DNA of 12,687 nucleotides, from NCBI GenBank assembly GCA_012797575.1, contig JAAZOW010000242.1, positions 1 to 12,687 on the forward strand, given 5' to 3'. Shown piece by piece: positions 12,567 through 12,687 of this stretch; the first letter of the stretch is position 1, and each line of letters begins with the position of its first letter. The translations under genes were made by a program, and so were the position numbers. Below the pieces are notes generated by a model, which did no database searches, was not told where the DNA came from, and was given only the letters and a program-made list of their open reading frames with translations. The stretch comes from Methanomicrobiales archaeon. GTDB taxonomy: Archaea > Halobacteriota > Methanomicrobia > Methanomicrobiales > Methanoculleaceae.

Positions 12567-12687
12567 ATGTCGACAGATGAAAATGCCCAGGAAGCGTATG
12601 CCGGAGAGTCCCAGGCAAACAGAAGATATGCCGTCTTTGCCGAAAAAGCAGTCGCTGAAGGGTATCCTGCGGTCGGGAAACTCTTCA
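12567..12687 (+). CDS. Rubrerythrin (N-terminal part, cut by window end)
   Basis: The first 40 residues of a ferritin-like diiron protein, beginning MSTDENAQEAYAGESQANRR and continuing YAVFAEKAVAEGYPAVGKLF. The AGESQANRRYxxFAxxAxxEGxxxVxxLF pattern is the first helix of rubrerythrin, and Glu14 of GESQAN is the first diiron ligand. Rubrerythrin reduces H2O2 to water with electrons from rubredoxin-type proteins. Its rubredoxin domain, if present, lies beyond the window. The gene has its own TATA box and very short leader. Its position after the Isf-like flavoprotein and the divergent peroxiredoxin/desulforedoxin operon supports a shared defence function. Confidence 0.9.
   Translation, partial: MSTDENAQEAYAGESQANRRYAVFAEKAVAEGYPAVGKLF

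Noticed and set aside
1..12687. CRISPR arrays, tRNA or rRNA genes, attachment sites
   Set aside because: No regularly spaced direct repeats, no tRNA or rRNA sequence recognised, and no integrase or duplicated site.

Overview
The window looks like a chromosomal segment of a methanogenic archaeon, most likely in the Methanomicrobiales (Methanoculleus-like). This is inferred from the GC-rich, GC3-rich genes, archaeal TATA-type promoters with very short leaders, an archaeal six-type thioredoxin peroxidase, Isf-type iron-sulfur flavoproteins and a soluble multi-PAS histidine kinase with a SHDIRN H-box. No rRNA, tRNA or CRISPR array was seen.

Layout. (1) 1-2530, plus strand: the end of an arginine operon. 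It holds a probable argC tail, a two-CBS-domain protein, argJ and argB, joined by short gaps or 4-nt stop/start overlaps. (2) 2543-2827, minus: a small AroQ-type chorismate mutase, convergent with argB. (3) 3076-3660, plus: a small membrane M50 (site-2-type) metalloprotease, preceded by a short interspersed-repeat-like sequence. (4) 3674-6637, minus: a 987-residue PAS/GAF histidine kinase with no response regulator nearby. (5) 6845-8079, minus: two overlapping iron-sulfur flavoprotein paralogues. (6) 8215-8403: the 3' remnant of an IS200/IS605-family tnpB with end hairpins, abutting a 98-aa unknown ORF that it may have truncated. (7) 8745-9983, minus: a lipoprotein built of three related beta-rich repeats. 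(8) 10225-12687: an oxygen and peroxide defence region. A minus-strand operon encodes a zinc-ribbon/rubredoxin-like protein, a 41-aa desulforedoxin, a cysteine-free CMD/AhpD-like protein and a peroxiredoxin. Divergent from it on the plus strand are a third Isf-like flavoprotein and a rubrerythrin cut by the window end.

How the genes fit together. ArgC, ArgJ and ArgB perform consecutive steps of the acetylated arginine pathway. ArgB carries the N-terminal helix and C-terminal signature of arginine-inhibited kinases, and the CBS protein could add nucleotide sensing. In region 8, the desulforedoxin and rubredoxin-like proteins are plausible electron carriers to the peroxiredoxin, rubrerythrin and flavoproteins, which together would remove O2 and H2O2. 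The two upstream Isf paralogues may serve the same purpose. The most notable oddities are the lost cluster cysteine in the third flavoprotein, the CMD protein without its redox cysteines, altered active-site positions in the chorismate mutase, and the tnpB remnant with its preserved end hairpins.
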